The translations under genes and the position numbers were made by a program. The notes beneath the pieces are model-generated. The model did no database searches, was not told where the DNA came from, and was given only the letters and a program-made list of their open reading frames with translations. This document shows, in pieces, positions 56,801 through 61,434 of a DNA stretch of 64,000 bases. This stretch comes from Saxidomus purpurata (Eukaryota > Mollusca > Bivalvia > Venerida > Veneridae): NCBI GenBank assembly GCA_022818135.1, contig JAFMSR010000008.1, forward strand, positions 12,433,399-12,497,398, given 5' to 3'. The number at the start of each line of letters is the position of its first letter. Position 1 is the first letter of the stretch.

Positions 56801-59320
56801 ATATTTGGCATGTAGCATTGGCTAGTGGACCTCTACCAAGATTGTTCAAATTATGAGCCCTGGATCAAAATTGACCCCGCACGGGGGGGTCACTTAGTTT
56901 TACATAGGCTTATATAGGAAAGACTTTAAAAATCTTCTTCTCTGAAACCACAAGGCCTAGAGCTTAGATATTTGGCATGTAGCATTGGCTAGTGGACCTC
57001 TACCAAGATTGTTCAAATCATGACCCTCGGATCAAAATTGACCCCGCACCGGGGGTCACTTAGTTTTACATAGGCTTATATAGGGAAAACTTTAAAAATC
57101 TTTTTCTCTGAAACCACAAGGCCTAGAGCTTAGATATTTGGCATGTAGCATTGCCTAGTAGACCTCTTCAAAGTTTGTTCAAATTATGCCCCTGGGGTCA
57201 AAATTGACCTTGCCCGGGGGGGGGGGAGATCATTTGTTTTACAAAGGCGTATATAGGAAAACTTTTTTGGTATATAACATTATCTAGTGATCTTCCACCA
57301 GGCAAGTGGACTTGTACCAAGGTGAGCGATATAGGGCCATCTTGGCCCTCTTGTTGAAAATATCTTAAGCGGTGTTTGACGGTGTAGTGATGACAAAACC
57401 ATGAAATTTACTCTCTGTAGTGTAGAACTTTCAGACTCTGGCATGGACTGCTATATTTCGAACACATGAATGACCTTTTTCCAGTACTCGAGTACTCTAT
57501 CGGAAGAAGGACCGAGTTCTCGAATATCAATTTTGGTATTCCTTGCTATCCCTAATTTTTAAAGAACATGACCCTGAATTGGTCGGTCAGTAGAGAACGG
57601 TTTCCAGACGATAACTTAAGAACACCTTGGCCTACAATCCTAAAACTTAGTGTGCAGGTTGGTAATCACCAGTAGATGACCCCTATTAATTTTTAGGTCA
57701 GTAGGTCAAAGGTCAAGGTCACAGTGACCCGGAATTGCTAAACAGTTTCTGGATGATAACTCGAGAACACATGGGCCTAGCCTCTTGAAACTTGGTGTGG
57801 AGGTTGATCATGACAAGCAGATGACCGCTATTGATTTTGTGGTCAAAGATCAAGGTTACAGTGACAGGAAATAGTAAAACGGTTTCTGGACGATAACTCA
57901 AGAACACTGGGGCCTAGCATCTTGAAAATTGGTGTGGATGTTGGTCATGACCAGCAGATGACTCGTATTTATTTTGAGGTCAGTAGGCCAAAGGTCAAGG
58001 TCATGGTGACCTGGAATTGTAGAATGGTTTTCGGACAATAATTTGAGAACATGTGGGCATGGCATCTTGAAACTTGATGGTTGTTCATGACAAGCAGATG
58101 ATCCCTATTGATTTTGAGGTCAGTAGGTTAAAGATCAGAGTGATTATTTTTTCACATTGACCTGTACTTTAAAAACAGGTCCTTGGATAGTTTGACTTTT
58201 TCCACATTACTAATTGCATTAAAGGGGGCATACATGTTTTACAAACAGCTCTTGTTCAGAAGTGATCTTTCACACAGGTTTGACTGTACTTGGTTTCAAT
58301 CACCTTTGATTTTTGTACTGTGGAAATCTTTGACAAGAACATATTTTGTAGGCTCTCTTCAAAAGTCACAGTTAATGTATTATGCAAAAATAATTTCATG
58401 CTGATAGGTTCAGAGACTGTTGGAAGACCAGAGCTGGAGACCGGTTTTTACTACCTCCCCTTGCATGATAAAATTAAAAACATTTTTTCAAGAAATTTGG
58501 CTGAACTCAGCACAGACATTAGCAGGGTTCCCTCTGGGTCAATTTTAGTTTGCGCCAACAAATTCTCCAATCAGAAAATTTGTGCCTTTAGCTCCAAAGT
58601 TGAAGCCAGTAGTCTGTGACCCTTGAGTTTCAAAGCCTACTGAACACCCTGGATGGGAAAGGAGACATACCACTTCTTGTTAAAATATGATAGTAATTAC
58701 ACTCCTTTAGTATCAAACACTGTATCTAGTTGATACCAAATTCTTTTCAAATATTTTAAGGAACAGTTACAAAACTCAAAAGTGAAAAATAATAGTCCTT
58801 GATAATATATTGATCAATTTCAAAATGAATGAAATTTGAAACAGATTGTGTATTTTGCACATGACATCACTGTAAAACAGCATGAAACAACAAGTGAGTA
58901 GTTTCTACTGTAGTGGGTGGGGCAACATCAATTAACATCAAAGATGGCTTGGACCAATAGAGCTGACCATGTTATTGGAGCCTTGATCTATAGATGAATG
59001 TATCTCAAGACATTACACGCAGAGCATACTTTTCCATGGTAAAAAATGATTTAACCAATTGCAGACCATACATTTTGTTATTAACCAAGGTAAACAAGGT
59101 GATAAATATGCTTGTTATTTAAATAACATGAAAAAATAATTTTAAAAAGTTAAAAATTTGTCCATATTTTCTTTTTAAGATCCGAATTTTCCGACCACCA
59201 AACTACTCTGGAACACTAGCCCTTGCGTTGCTGTTTTCACTTGTTGGAGGGTTGCTGTACCTTAAAAGAAACAACTTGGAATTCTTCTACAACAAAACAT
59301 TCTGGGGCATTGCAGCTTTG
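22472..59320 (+). CDS. MAGT1: MAGT1/TUSC3 (OST3/OST6) ortholog, 5' six exons, 3' end beyond window
   Basis: Joined exons: 22472-22558, 26251-26420, 32280-32397, 41512-41594, 52221-52278 and 59180-59320. Together they make 657 coding bases and 219 residues in one frame, with GT/AG at every intron end. The family is the thioredoxin-like subunit of the ER oligosaccharyltransferase (STT3B complex), which holds substrates by mixed disulfides so that N-glycosylation can occur; vertebrate MAGT1 is also linked to Mg2+ transport. Visible here are a signal peptide (residues 1-24), a thioredoxin-like domain with the CSVC redox motif (C82/C85), conserved NSWRYS and [13 protein letters not shown], a first membrane segment (about 184-200) and the sequon N210-K-T. 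Vertebrate proteins are about 335-350 residues, so about 120 residues with membrane segments 2-4 are missing on the right. MAGT1 and TUSC3 are vertebrate paralogs, so a mollusc gene is probably orthologous to both. Confidence 0.96.
23214..23642. mobile_element. hAT non-autonomous element, 429 bp, nested
   Basis: Ends TAGCGGATCCAGG (left) and, inward from the right, CAGGGACGGATCCAGG, with a perfect 8-bp duplication TAAGCCAC at 23206-23213 and 23643-23650. YAGNG ends and an 8-bp duplication are diagnostic of hAT. The interior includes a GGGGG-rich and CCCCCC-bearing sequence and has no coding capacity. Confidence 0.88.
24101..24144. repeat. 44-bp perfect palindromic insertion with 7-bp duplication
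   Basis: Arms CAAGGTCTTTCAAATAGTA and TACTATTTGAAAGACCTTG are perfectly complementary over 19 bp around a 6-base loop, AGACCA. CCAAGAT occurs immediately before (24094-24100) and after (24145-24151). Copy B of the host element has a single CCAAGAT and no palindrome, so this is an insertion, or less likely a precise loss in B. Confidence 0.85.
25256..25322 (-). repeat. 67-bp insertion copied from within the same element
   Basis: Flanked by GTCAAAC at 25249-25255 and 25323-25329, whereas copy B has one GTCAAAC here. The 67 bp are nearly the reverse complement of 24957-25022 in the same element (shared GGTGGACCCAATAAGCACAA). It gives copy A an internal inverted repeat that copy B lacks. Confidence 0.78.
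25769..26250 (+). other. Rest of intron 1
   Basis: Short (TATC)n run at about 25780-25795, then unrecognised sequence with repeated TTGGACTAGTTTTACGGACACTTCGG-like pieces at 25960-26060. It ends with TTTTTACTTCAG, the acceptor of exon 2. Confidence 0.5.
26251..26420 (+). CDS. MAGT1: MAGT1 exon 2 (thioredoxin-like domain, CxxC)
   Basis: Residues 30-85 plus two bases of codon 86. It contains [26 protein letters not shown] and QRQCSVCK, almost superimposable on the vertebrate protein. C82 and C85 are the redox pair. N66-Y-S is a glycosylation sequon also present in vertebrates. Donor AA|GTAAGT is consensus. Skipping this 170-base exon would shift the frame and remove the active site. Confidence 0.97.
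26421..27144 (+). other. Intron 2, left part
   Basis: Unrecognised intronic sequence. A motif AATGTCACATAAAA appears here (about 26736) and again at 27780-27815, outside the inverted arms at 27145-27764, so those arms may belong to a larger decayed element. Confidence 0.4.
27145..27764. mobile_element. Inverted-repeat structure enclosing a LINE 3' end
   Basis: Arms 27145-27228 and 27673-27764 are reverse complements with gaps: both carry TAAGAGTAAGACAATT, ACACTTGGTT, AATATGACCCTGGC, GTACAAAAGTG and GGGTGC. The LINE tail (27395-27672) lies between them and abuts the right arm. It may be a DNA element that received the LINE fragment, or an inverted duplication of local sequence. Confidence 0.6.
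27395..27672 (+). pseudogene. LINE ORF2 C-terminus and 3' tail
   Basis: Translates as [20 protein letters not shown] then VDSFRAQQF, the C-terminal block common to many non-LTR elements (FPRTI..WN.LP...). It is followed by a short end and a GGAAGAAGAAG tail at 27658-27669. This is a 5'-truncated insertion with only the last about 90 codons. Whether it belongs to the same family as the minus-strand fragment at 8.3-8.8 kb cannot be told, since they cover different parts. Confidence 0.78.
28078..28375. repeat. Degenerate minisatellite, about 20-22-bp unit
   Basis: Roughly 13-14 imperfect copies of a unit resembling CAACCAGTGACTTCCTTAG, often preceded by CCCCTAG. Copies near 28090, 28300-28320 and 28345 are closest to the consensus. 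It is not spaced like a CRISPR array, since repeats are contiguous and diverged. Confidence 0.7.
28549..28880 (+). mobile_element. Pearl-like element, GGTGAGC family, 5' part
   Basis: Starts TTTTTAGCTCACCTGGTATTG with a TCACC...GGTGA-type hairpin and a TCTGTCGTCTGTC tract. One unit follows, with ACATCTCCTCTGAAACCAC, GTTGCTATGGCAACAAATAGG, GCCTAGAGCTTAGATATT and CCTCTACCAAGATTG. It is cut at ATTATGACC by a 16-base C run (28865-28880), beyond which another family begins. No 3' end. Confidence 0.7.
28881..29359 (+). mobile_element. Pearl-like element, GGTGGCAT family, left piece (split)
   Basis: Three units of about 168 bp, each with GCAAGACCCA.GTCCCTA, TCAAAGGTCAAGGTCA, ACACATTCGTGTCC and CATGCATTGAAGGATTTTAA. 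It stops at GATTTAAAAAT (29359) and resumes at AATAACTTGACAC (32093), so 29360-32092 is an insertion. The 5' terminus is missing. Confidence 0.8.
29406..30995 (-). mobile_element. 1.59-kb hAT-like MITE, copy B (inverted relative to copy A)
   Basis: Same ends as copy A, CAGTGCTCACGCTGTCAG at the left and CAGTGCTCACACTGGCAG inward from the right, flanked by AACGCA at 29400-29405 and 30996-31001. It aligns to the reverse complement of 23885-25514 almost throughout, apart from small indels and the two insertions present only in A. An extra segment around GAAGTCAGATTATTTTCATT (30259-30310) is not obvious in A. Confidence 0.85.
31002..31690. other. Intron 2, unrecognised, with a repeat shared with 18.35 kb
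   Basis: Positions 31394-31470 resemble 18344-18420, with CAGTGATAC...ATCACAGCGGGCC and CATGTAAATATT. Otherwise no signal. Confidence 0.45.
31697..31800 (-). ncRNA. tRNA-like Pol III remnant, minus strand
   Basis: In minus orientation, GTAGAGCAGTTGGTAAAG (A-box and D-loop; compare the TAGCTCAGTTGGTAGAG of many tRNAs) is followed about 60 bases on by GAGTTCGAAATCC (B-box) and then a nine-base T run (31698-31706 on +). The A-B spacing is longer than in a normal tRNA, so an intron, an inserted stretch or a SINE head is implied. It lies inside the 2.73-kb insertion. Confidence 0.5.
32093..32241 (+). mobile_element. Pearl-like element, GGTGGCAT family, right piece and 3' end
   Basis: Continuation of 28881-29359: AATAACTTGACACAAATGTC, CACAATTATTGAGCACATG and GAGGACAAAGACTGTGAG, then GGGGGCATAAGTCACTTGTG and the terminal GAGGGACAGCTCTTGTT. 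The 3' end lies 38 bases upstream of exon 3. Confidence 0.82.
32280..32397 (+). CDS. MAGT1: MAGT1 exon 3
   Basis: Completes codon 86 and encodes residues 87-125. It includes [20 protein letters not shown] and [10 protein letters not shown], the most conserved part of the thioredoxin-like domain in this family. The acceptor is TTTTACAG and the donor CAG|GTACTT at phase 0. Confidence 0.97.
32620..32851 (+). mobile_element. Short pearl-like element, GGTGAGC-related, internally deleted
   Basis: Starts TTAGCTTACCTGTGCTCAGA, forms a hairpin with GGTAAGCTATTG, has one short unit, and ends ATAGGGCCATCTTGGCCCTC then CTGTT. Only about 230 bp. The next element begins at the very next base. Confidence 0.7.
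32852..32925 (+). mobile_element. Pearl-like element, ATACCCCC family, 5' end fragment
   Basis: ATACCACCGAAACGAAGTTA, AGGGGGGTAAATAGGAGTCA, CCTGGTGGTTGGTTGGTCAG. This is the 5' hairpin and start of the TCGG tract. It is truncated after about 70 bp. It starts exactly at the terminal TT of the preceding element. Confidence 0.75.
33061..33589 (+). mobile_element. Pearl-like element, GGTGGCAT family
   Basis: Follows a run of eight T. 5' end ATGCCTCCAAAGGGTGGCAT and a TGTTTGTCTGTCCATCTGTG tract, two and a half units of about 168 bp, then GGGGGCATTCGTCACTAGTG and AACAGCTTTTGTT. One unit is partly deleted near 33445. Confidence 0.8.
34076..34257 (+). mobile_element. Pearl-like element, CCCCCTTCAAAGAAG family, 5' part
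   Basis: 5' hairpin ATGCCCCCTTCAAAGAAGAA then GGGTATATTGATTTGCAG, and a CGGTCGG/GTCTGTCC tract. The unit start is AACTCAAGAACTCTTGGGCC and AACTTGATGTGGAGGTTGG. It is interrupted at CCCCTATTGTTTTT by the next element. Its counterpart continues differently at 62248-62426. Confidence 0.75.
34258..35015 (+). mobile_element. Pearl-like element, GGTGGCAT family, with duplicated 5' end
   Basis: 5' ATGCCCCGAAAGGGTGGCAT after five T. Units of about 168 bp follow, then the 3' end TCGGGGGCATTCGTCACTTG and GACAGCTCTTGTT. A second copy of the 5' region (AAAGGGTGGCATATTAAAATC, 34516 onward) lies inside, showing an internal duplication or a second element joined to the first. Confidence 0.8.
35016..35743 (+). 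other. Intron 3 segment with a pearl-type 3' end
   Basis: A 3' end of related type (GGGGGTATAATTCGTCACTC then GACAGTTCTAGTT, ending near 35291) without a recognisable 5' end. A short TTATTATTATTATTA run is at about 35520. Otherwise nothing recognised. Confidence 0.5.
35744..35826. repeat. (TA)n microsatellite
   Basis: Uninterrupted TA dinucleotides at about 35780-35826, preceded by a shorter TATATATA at 35742-35750. Confidence 0.95.
35827..37850 (+). other. Intron 3, mostly unrecognised
   Basis: A 5'-end-like piece of another tandem family lies at about 35990-36090 (CCCCTGCCAAAGGCGGAGGG with ATATCGTTTTGG and GTCATAACTCTAGAACCAAT). The direct repeat TTATTACTATCCAGTTACATGTATG is duplicated at 36780-36835. 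No exon is supported. Confidence 0.45.
37851..39173 (+). mobile_element. Pearl-like element, ATACCCCC family, eight units
   Basis: 5' hairpin ATACCCCCAAAACGAAG...GGGGGGTAT, then AGGAGTCACCCGGTGG and a (TCGG)n run (37900-37935). About eight tandem units of about 146 bp follow. Each has CCTTGTCCGGAGCATAACTT, TTGGAATTCAATACAACTTC, GGAAGTGCAGTGCACAAGAA and GAGTTATTGCCCTTTGTTAC. The end is TTTTGGGGGTATTAATCACA then TTTAGTGATAGCTCTAGTT. ATCAC/GTGAT forms the 3' hairpin. The first and last units are most distinct. Confidence 0.88.
39829..41008 (+). mobile_element. Pearl-like element, ATACCCCC family, seven units
   Basis: Nearly identical in order and sequence to 37851-39173, including the same variant terminal units and the same 3' end, but about one unit shorter. 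The shared variant order points to a recent duplication, or to retention of unit order on transposition. The (TCGG)n run is at 39885-39915. Confidence 0.88.
41009..41323 (+). other. Intron 4 acceptor side of intron 3, with GGTGAGC-family 3' remnant
   Basis: Intronic sequence (still intron 3) that ends in TTAGGTGAGCCATATAGGGC then CATTATGGCCCACTTGTT (41287-41323), the 3' terminal hairpin of the GGTGAGC family. Its internal units are decayed and its 5' end is not visible. Confidence 0.55.
41324..41498 (+). mobile_element. GGTGGCAT-family remnant abutting the exon 4 acceptor
   Basis: One decayed unit (CATGAAAGGATTTTAAAATA, ACTTGGCACAAATG, TTGAAAGTCAAGGTTACA), then GGCATCCATCACAACAAGTG and ACAGCTCTTTTTTATCTTT. 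The last bases of the element end merge into the pyrimidine tract of the acceptor TCTTTCCAG; exon 4 starts at 41512. Confidence 0.7.
41512..41594 (+). CDS. MAGT1: MAGT1 exon 4
   Basis: Residues 126-152 plus two bases of codon 153: [13 protein letters not shown] then [14 protein letters not shown]. This matches the vertebrate [20 protein letters not shown] block, including the cis-proline of the thioredoxin fold (AP). Donor AG|GTAATT. Confidence 0.96.
41691..42405 (+). mobile_element. Pearl-like element, GGTGAGC family
   Basis: Units of about 165 bp with CTCTGAAACCACAAGGCCTA, GAGCTTAGATATTTGGCATG, GGGGTCAATTAGTTTTACAT and TATAGGAAAAACTTTAAAAA. 3' end CCAGGCAAGTGGACTTGTAC, GGTGAGCGATATAGGGCC and ATCTTGGCCCTCTTGTT. 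The GGGCCATCTTGGCCC palindrome is the terminal hairpin. The 5' terminus is degraded. Confidence 0.8.
42406..43999 (+). other. Intron 4, unrecognised
   Basis: No repeat family or coding signal. A B-box-like CGGGTTCAAACTCTGG at about 43818 lacks a convincing A-box. Confidence 0.45.
44000..46020 (+). mobile_element. Pearl-like element, AACCAGGTTTTC family, interrupted
   Basis: Host pieces 44000-44133 and 45339-46020 carry CTTCTGTGCGCAACTCCTAC, TTTCTCAAGGGATTTCAACC, AAACTTTCACAGAA and AATTATGGCCCTT. The element at 44134-45338 sits between TCATTTTT and GACCTAATTATGGCC. The sibling unit at 45485-45510 (TGATCATTTTTGACAG) shows the uninterrupted form. A 5' start of another family (ATGCCCCTGGTCGTCCGTCC, 45649) and a long T/C homopolymer (45850-45886) break it further. 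Confidence 0.68.
44134..45338 (+). mobile_element. Pearl-like element, GCTCGTCTGA family, complete
   Basis: 5' AGCTCGTCTGATTTTTG with an inverted GACGAGCT shortly after, then a TTGTCGTCGTCGTCTTCGTC tract. Diverged units of about 110-140 bp follow, with CACTGTTACTAAAAATAG, TTCAATATCTTTAGTTACAG, TTGACATAATGTAACCAA and GGATTGTGTTTTGGGGCTCC. 3' end CAGACGAGCCTCAGGCACCC then GTAGGCGGTGCTCTTGTT. The minus-strand copy at 4976 is the same family. Confidence 0.8.
46189..47520. repeat. Direct duplication of about 740 bp with long homopolymers
   Basis: 46189-46925 and 46928-47520 share AGGTTTGGCCTTCCATAGAA, GAACACGTTTTGT, AAGGCTATGCCGACAGCTCC and TATGCCGGTGTCCAAAGG in the same order. Both contain runs of 20-24 A and adjoining A/T or C/G runs (46532-46554, 46612-46650, 47282-47305, 47448-47490). 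The second copy has dropped bases relative to the first. It may be a tandem duplication or two haplotype or read versions of one locus with poor consensus. Confidence 0.65.
47539..48945 (+). mobile_element. Pearl-like element, AACCAGGTTTTC family, complete but interrupted
   Basis: 5' AACCAGGTTTTCTGAAAAC and a hairpin partner ATCCTGGT, a GTCGGTGG tract, then the unit CACAACTCCTCTTACATTTC. Interrupted at GCCCTTTGCTTTTTT (47755) by the 47756-48806 element, it resumes at ACACATGTAATATATAGAAG and ends AATGAAAACCTGGTTTTG then GTGACAATTTCCTGTCACTT and GTT. The terminal hairpin is GTGACA...TGTCAC. Confidence 0.72.
47756..48806 (+). mobile_element. Pearl-like element, GGTGGCAT family, complete
   Basis: 5' ATGCCCCCGAAGGGTGGCAT, a CCGTCCGTCCGTCCATCTG tract, six units of about 168 bp (the fourth partly deleted near 48195), then TCGGGGGCATTAGTCACTTG and AGGGACAGCTCTTGTT. 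Inserted in the T run of another pearl-like element. 5' CCCCCGAA and 3' TTCGGGGG are inverted to each other. Confidence 0.88.
48946..50232 (+). other. Intron 4, mostly unrecognised
   Basis: TAGTCGAGTGGTTAAG (about 49285) resembles a tRNA A-box with D-loop, but no B-box follows at a proper distance. A 121-codon frame at 49868-50233 is composed of unrelated intronic and repeat sequence and has no domain. Confidence 0.45.
50233..50651 (+). mobile_element. Chimeric pearl-like remnant with 3' end
   Basis: Units with GGTCACTAGGTCAAAGGTCA, AAGGTCACAGGGGCTCGAGA and TGGTAAAATCTTGTG. 3' end GGGGGGCATTCATCACTTTC then AGTGATAGTTCTAGTT. A GGTGAGC-family piece (TTAGATATTTGGCATGTAGC) lies just upstream. 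Confidence 0.6.
50652..51493 (+). mobile_element. Pearl-like element, ATACCCCC family, 5'-truncated
   Basis: About six units of about 146 bp, older and more diverged from each other than those at 37.8-41.0 kb. 3' end GGGGGGTATTAATCACATTT then AGTGATAGGTCTAGTT. The 5' hairpin and TCGG tract are absent; the array starts directly after the terminal TAGTT of the preceding remnant. Confidence 0.8.
51640..52092 (+). mobile_element. Pearl-like element, GATTTTGAGGTCA family, 3' part
   Basis: Units of about 125-140 bp: TGATGACTAGTAGATGAGCC, GATTTTGAGGTCAACAGGTC, ACTTGTCC.ATCAATA and GGCATAGTGTCCTCAAACTT. Ends GGGGGGCATATATGTTTTAC then ATACATCTCTTGTT. Related in wording to the CCCCCTTCAAAGAAG family. 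Exon 5 starts 128 bp further on. Confidence 0.65.
52221..52278 (+). CDS. MAGT1: MAGT1 exon 5
   Basis: Completes codon 153 (R) and encodes residues 154-172, [19 protein letters not shown]. This matches the vertebrate RGFSAEQIARWIADRTDV at the end of the luminal domain. Only 58 bases. The acceptor is GATATTTCAG and the donor CAG|GTAAAC at phase 0. Confidence 0.95.
52279..53140 (+). other. Intron 5, left part, unrecognised
   Basis: No repeat family or coding signal apart from a G run at 52416-52423. TTTTCCTG.TGATTAAATT is duplicated at 52752-52790. Confidence 0.4.
53141..53912 (+). mobile_element. Pearl-like element, GGTGGCAT family, left piece of a nest
   Basis: 5' ATGCCCCCGAAGAGTGGCAT after six T, then GTCCGTCTGACCATCTGTC and units of about 168 bp. 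It is interrupted near 53912 by a GGTGAGC element. The matching tail lies at 56053-56204. Confidence 0.8.
53913..56052 (+). mobile_element. Pearl-like element, GGTGAGC family, interrupted by an ATACCCCC element
   Basis: 5' AGGGTGAGCTTTTCTAATTG and TGTCCGTCGTCC. About six units of about 165 bp with GACCTCTACCAAGATTGTTC and CAAAATTGACCCCGCG. It is split at 54689-55718 by another element and ends GGTGAGCGATATAGGGCC, ATCTTGGCCCTCTTGT. It lies between the two halves of the GGTGGCAT element. Confidence 0.82.
54689..55718 (+). mobile_element. Pearl-like element, ATACCCCC family, nested, six units
   Basis: Complete copy: hairpin, (TCGG)n at 54738-54778, six units of about 146 bp, 3' TTTAGTGATAGCTCTAGTT. 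Left junction CCAAGATTATT|ATACCCCC and right junction CTCTAGTT|CAAATTATGATCC. The adjoining host unit at 54347-54366 reads CCAAGATTATTCAAATTATG, which is the empty site. Confidence 0.9.
56053..56204 (+). mobile_element. GGTGGCAT-family tail (right piece of the nest)
   Basis: AACTTGGCACAAATGGAATA, TAACTCTGTAATGCATGGAA, TTGAGCACATGGAGAGGACA, then GGGGGGCATTTGTCACTTGT and GAGGGACAGCTCTTT. Closes the element opened at 53141. Confidence 0.78.
56214..57355 (+). mobile_element. Pearl-like element, GGTGAGC family, complete
   Basis: 5' AGGGTGAGCTTTTCTGATCG, TGTCCGTCGTCCGTC, about six units of about 165 bp with GACCCCGGGGTCAAAATTGA tandem wording near 56508-56545, and 3' end GGTGAGCGATATAGGGCC, ATCTTGGCCCTCTTGTT. 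GGTGAGC occurs at both ends in the same orientation. Confidence 0.85.
57590..58256 (+). mobile_element. Pearl-like element, CCCCCTTCAAAGAAG-related, 3' part
   Basis: Four units of about 140 bp: GGTTTCTGGATGATAACTCG, AGAACACATGGGCCTAG, TTGAAACTTGGTGTGGAGGT, TGACCAGCAGATGA and GGTCAAAGGTCAAGGTCACA. The tail is AAAGGGGGCATACATGTTTT then ACAAACAGCTCTTGTT. No 5' hairpin. Confidence 0.75.
58257..59179 (+). other. Intron 5, right part, unrecognised
   Basis: Frames at 58183-58619 cover a repeat end plus intron and have no domain. CCTTGAGTTTCAAAGCCTAC and TGAACA.CCTG (58620-58650) resemble 39485-39510, a short shared repeat. Ends with the acceptor TTTTCTTTTTAAG. Confidence 0.45.
59180..59320 (+). CDS. 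MAGT1: MAGT1 exon 6 (first membrane segment)
   Basis: Residues 173-219: [18 protein letters not shown] and so on. The membrane segment is at about 184-200 ([17 protein letters not shown]), then [20 protein letters not shown]210-K-T matches the glycosylated sequon of human MAGT1 (NKTGW) by position. The acceptor is AAG rather than CAG. Donor TTG|GTATAA, phase 0. The next expected block (membrane segment 2 and the loop with a GP-Y-like sequence) is not found before 64000. Confidence 0.96.
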
Positions 59321-59793
59321 GTATAACATTAACTTGTTTCAAGAACAGTAAATACTGTATTAGTTGTTAGAGATATATTGTAAAACTTTAAGAAACCAGC
59401 GATTATATATTGTAGCTCAATTACAATGGGAGTTATATAGAGGACTAACTTCTCTGCTGTTTTTCCAGTATGTCAGTTGAAATTTTATGTTCAAAGCATA
59501 GCATGAAAACTATTGATTAAGTTTTAGCTCGCCTGGCACAGAGTACCAAGTGAGCTTTTGGATTCCCCTTTGTCTGTCTTCGTCATTGTCCGTCATTAAG
59601 TTTTTGTTTCAAACACTCCACACCTCACATTTCGCCCATGTTGGGGGCTGGCCAGATATTCAAAATAAAAACTTCTAGTTTTCTGAAACCAGCTATCAAA
59701 ATTAAATGCAATTGACTCAAATAATTTAATGATCACTCTTTCTAATATCCACCCCTCTACACCACTTCCGCCATCCCACAACATGGGGGATGG
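59321..59793 (+). other. Intron 6 start, with a 5'-end remnant
   Basis: TTTTAGCTCGCCTGGCACAG with AAGTGAGCTTTTGGATTCCC and TTTGTCTGTCTTCGTC (59522-59600) is a 5' end of the GGTGAGC type, truncated. The rest is unrecognised. Confidence 0.5.
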
Positions 59794-60220
59794 TAGGAAT
59801 GTCATTGATTAAAATTTTTGTATCGATATATCAATTTAGAAATATCGACGATACAACCATATATCGATACACGGGCGTAAAAAGTCACTTCCTATATATT
59901 CTACCAAATCTCTGGACTATATTTGTACTAAACATATGGTTCTGGTCTATAATATATATCAACACTTGCAGTGATGAAATGTTTTTGCCTATTAGACCAC
60001 ATTTCATTAAATCACCATTCATGAGAAAAACACGGAACTCTGGGTAGAGTGATTGTTCATATTCCGGTTCAGTTTTGATGAAATCTTCAAACGTGAAACT
60101 GTAGATCATGGCACAGTAAAACATTATTCGATATACTATTTTTCAAAACGGCAATTAATATCGAATCGAAAGTGTTTGATCGTTGATATATCGATATCGT
60201 TTGAATCGATTACATCCCTA
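59794..60220. mobile_element. hAT MITE, 427 bp
   Basis: Ends TAGGAATGTCATTGAT and, inward from the right, TAGGGATGTAATCGATTC. Subterminal ATCGATATATCAA/TTGATATATCGAT. Flanked by a perfect 8-bp duplication GGGGATGG at 59786-59793 and 60221-60228. TAGGGRTGT ends with 8-bp duplications are typical of hAT elements in animals. No transposase. Confidence 0.88.
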
Positions 60221-60419
60221 GGGGATGGGGGCCAGATATTTAAAAATGCTTCTTTTTTTCTCAAAAGACTTTTCTGAATTTTATTATGTTTGGCACAAGT
60301 ATTAATCAATTTTGTGTTTCTAACACATACTGAAAATTTTCAGAATGGATTTTTTTTTATAGAAATGGGGCCCTTAAAGGGTGTCGTGATATTCTAGAAA
60401 CTTAACAATTTTTATATGC

Positions 60420-60655
60420 TCGAAAGGACGTATTGTATTGGAACACCCGCGGAGGGCAGGCTGGTGGCTTCCATACTTTGTCCGCTCTCTTAAGTCCAAC
60501 AGTTTTCTCTGATCTTCACCAAACTTGCTGAACATGTTTGTGGGCATAATGTCTCGGCCAAGGTCAATAACCAGTCAAATCAACTCAGGCACTTTTGGAT
60601 TAATGCCCTTGAATTATGCAGGCGGGCTGCTTCCACACTTTGTCCGCTCTCTAAG
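60420..60655 (+). repeat. Fragment of another tandem-unit element
   Basis: Starts GCTCGAAAGGACGTATTGTA and GAACACCCGCGGAGGGC. Contains GCTTCCATACTTTGTCCGCT and GCTTCCACACTTTGTCCGCT about 170 bp apart, so parts of two units. No 3' end seen. Confidence 0.55.
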
Positions 60656-60830
60656 CAGGCATGGGGTAATTGAATAAAGTAATTGTAATTGACTGTAATT
60701 AATTACAAAAGTTGCTGTAATTGAATGTAATTTGTAATTGGGGTATTTTTCAATTACATGTAATTGTAATTTAATTAATCACATCATCAAAAACATGTAA
60801 TTTCAATTACATTTCAATAACTTTGGTCAA
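60656..60830. repeat. TAATTAC-rich low-complexity repeat
   Basis: Dense, both-strand repetition of TGTAATT/AATTACA (about 14 instances in 170 bp), including TGTAATTAATTACA and AATTACATGTAATT palindromes. Probably the end of a small DNA element. Confidence 0.6.
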
Positions 60831-61434
60831 ATTTTGAATATAAATACCAGTAAAATAAAGTACACCAGTAGAAATAATGCACTCTGCTGAAAACTTATTT
60901 GAAATTGTACACAAAGAAAGAAAGAAAGAAAGAAAGAAATAAACAAAAAAGGTAAATCAAATAAATATACATTTATCCTTAGTGAAGAAATGTCATAAAA
61001 TATTCATTCTAACACTATTGGAAATTTGTCCTATATACATAAAGAAGGATTTGAGCTTGATAAAACTATTAAGTGTATCATGCTAGGCGTCTGGAACTAT
61101 TTTTGACTGCTGAAATTCCCTCCTGTGTAATTTTCACACAGCATCTACGAGTGTGTATGTGCTAATACGTTTGGATTGGTATTGTTGTGAATTAATTCAC
61201 GTGATGTAAAAGAAATCGTAGTAAAATTTTTCTACACTTCGGTATCGCCAGCAATTCGGAAACAACAAAAATAAGACGAACAGCGTTTTATTTGAGGAGT
61301 AAAAAAGAACAGCCAAAATTTCACGAAATGCAAGGAATGCGCGGAAAACTACAAGTTTCAAGACAGCGACTTCATGAAATCGCAGCAAATAGTACCCCAT
61401 CAAACATGTTTTTTTAGATTAACGTGTAAGAATA
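60831..61434 (+). other. Intron 6, with (GAAA)n
   Basis: (GAAA)5-6 at about 60916-60938. Otherwise unrecognised. Confidence 0.5.
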
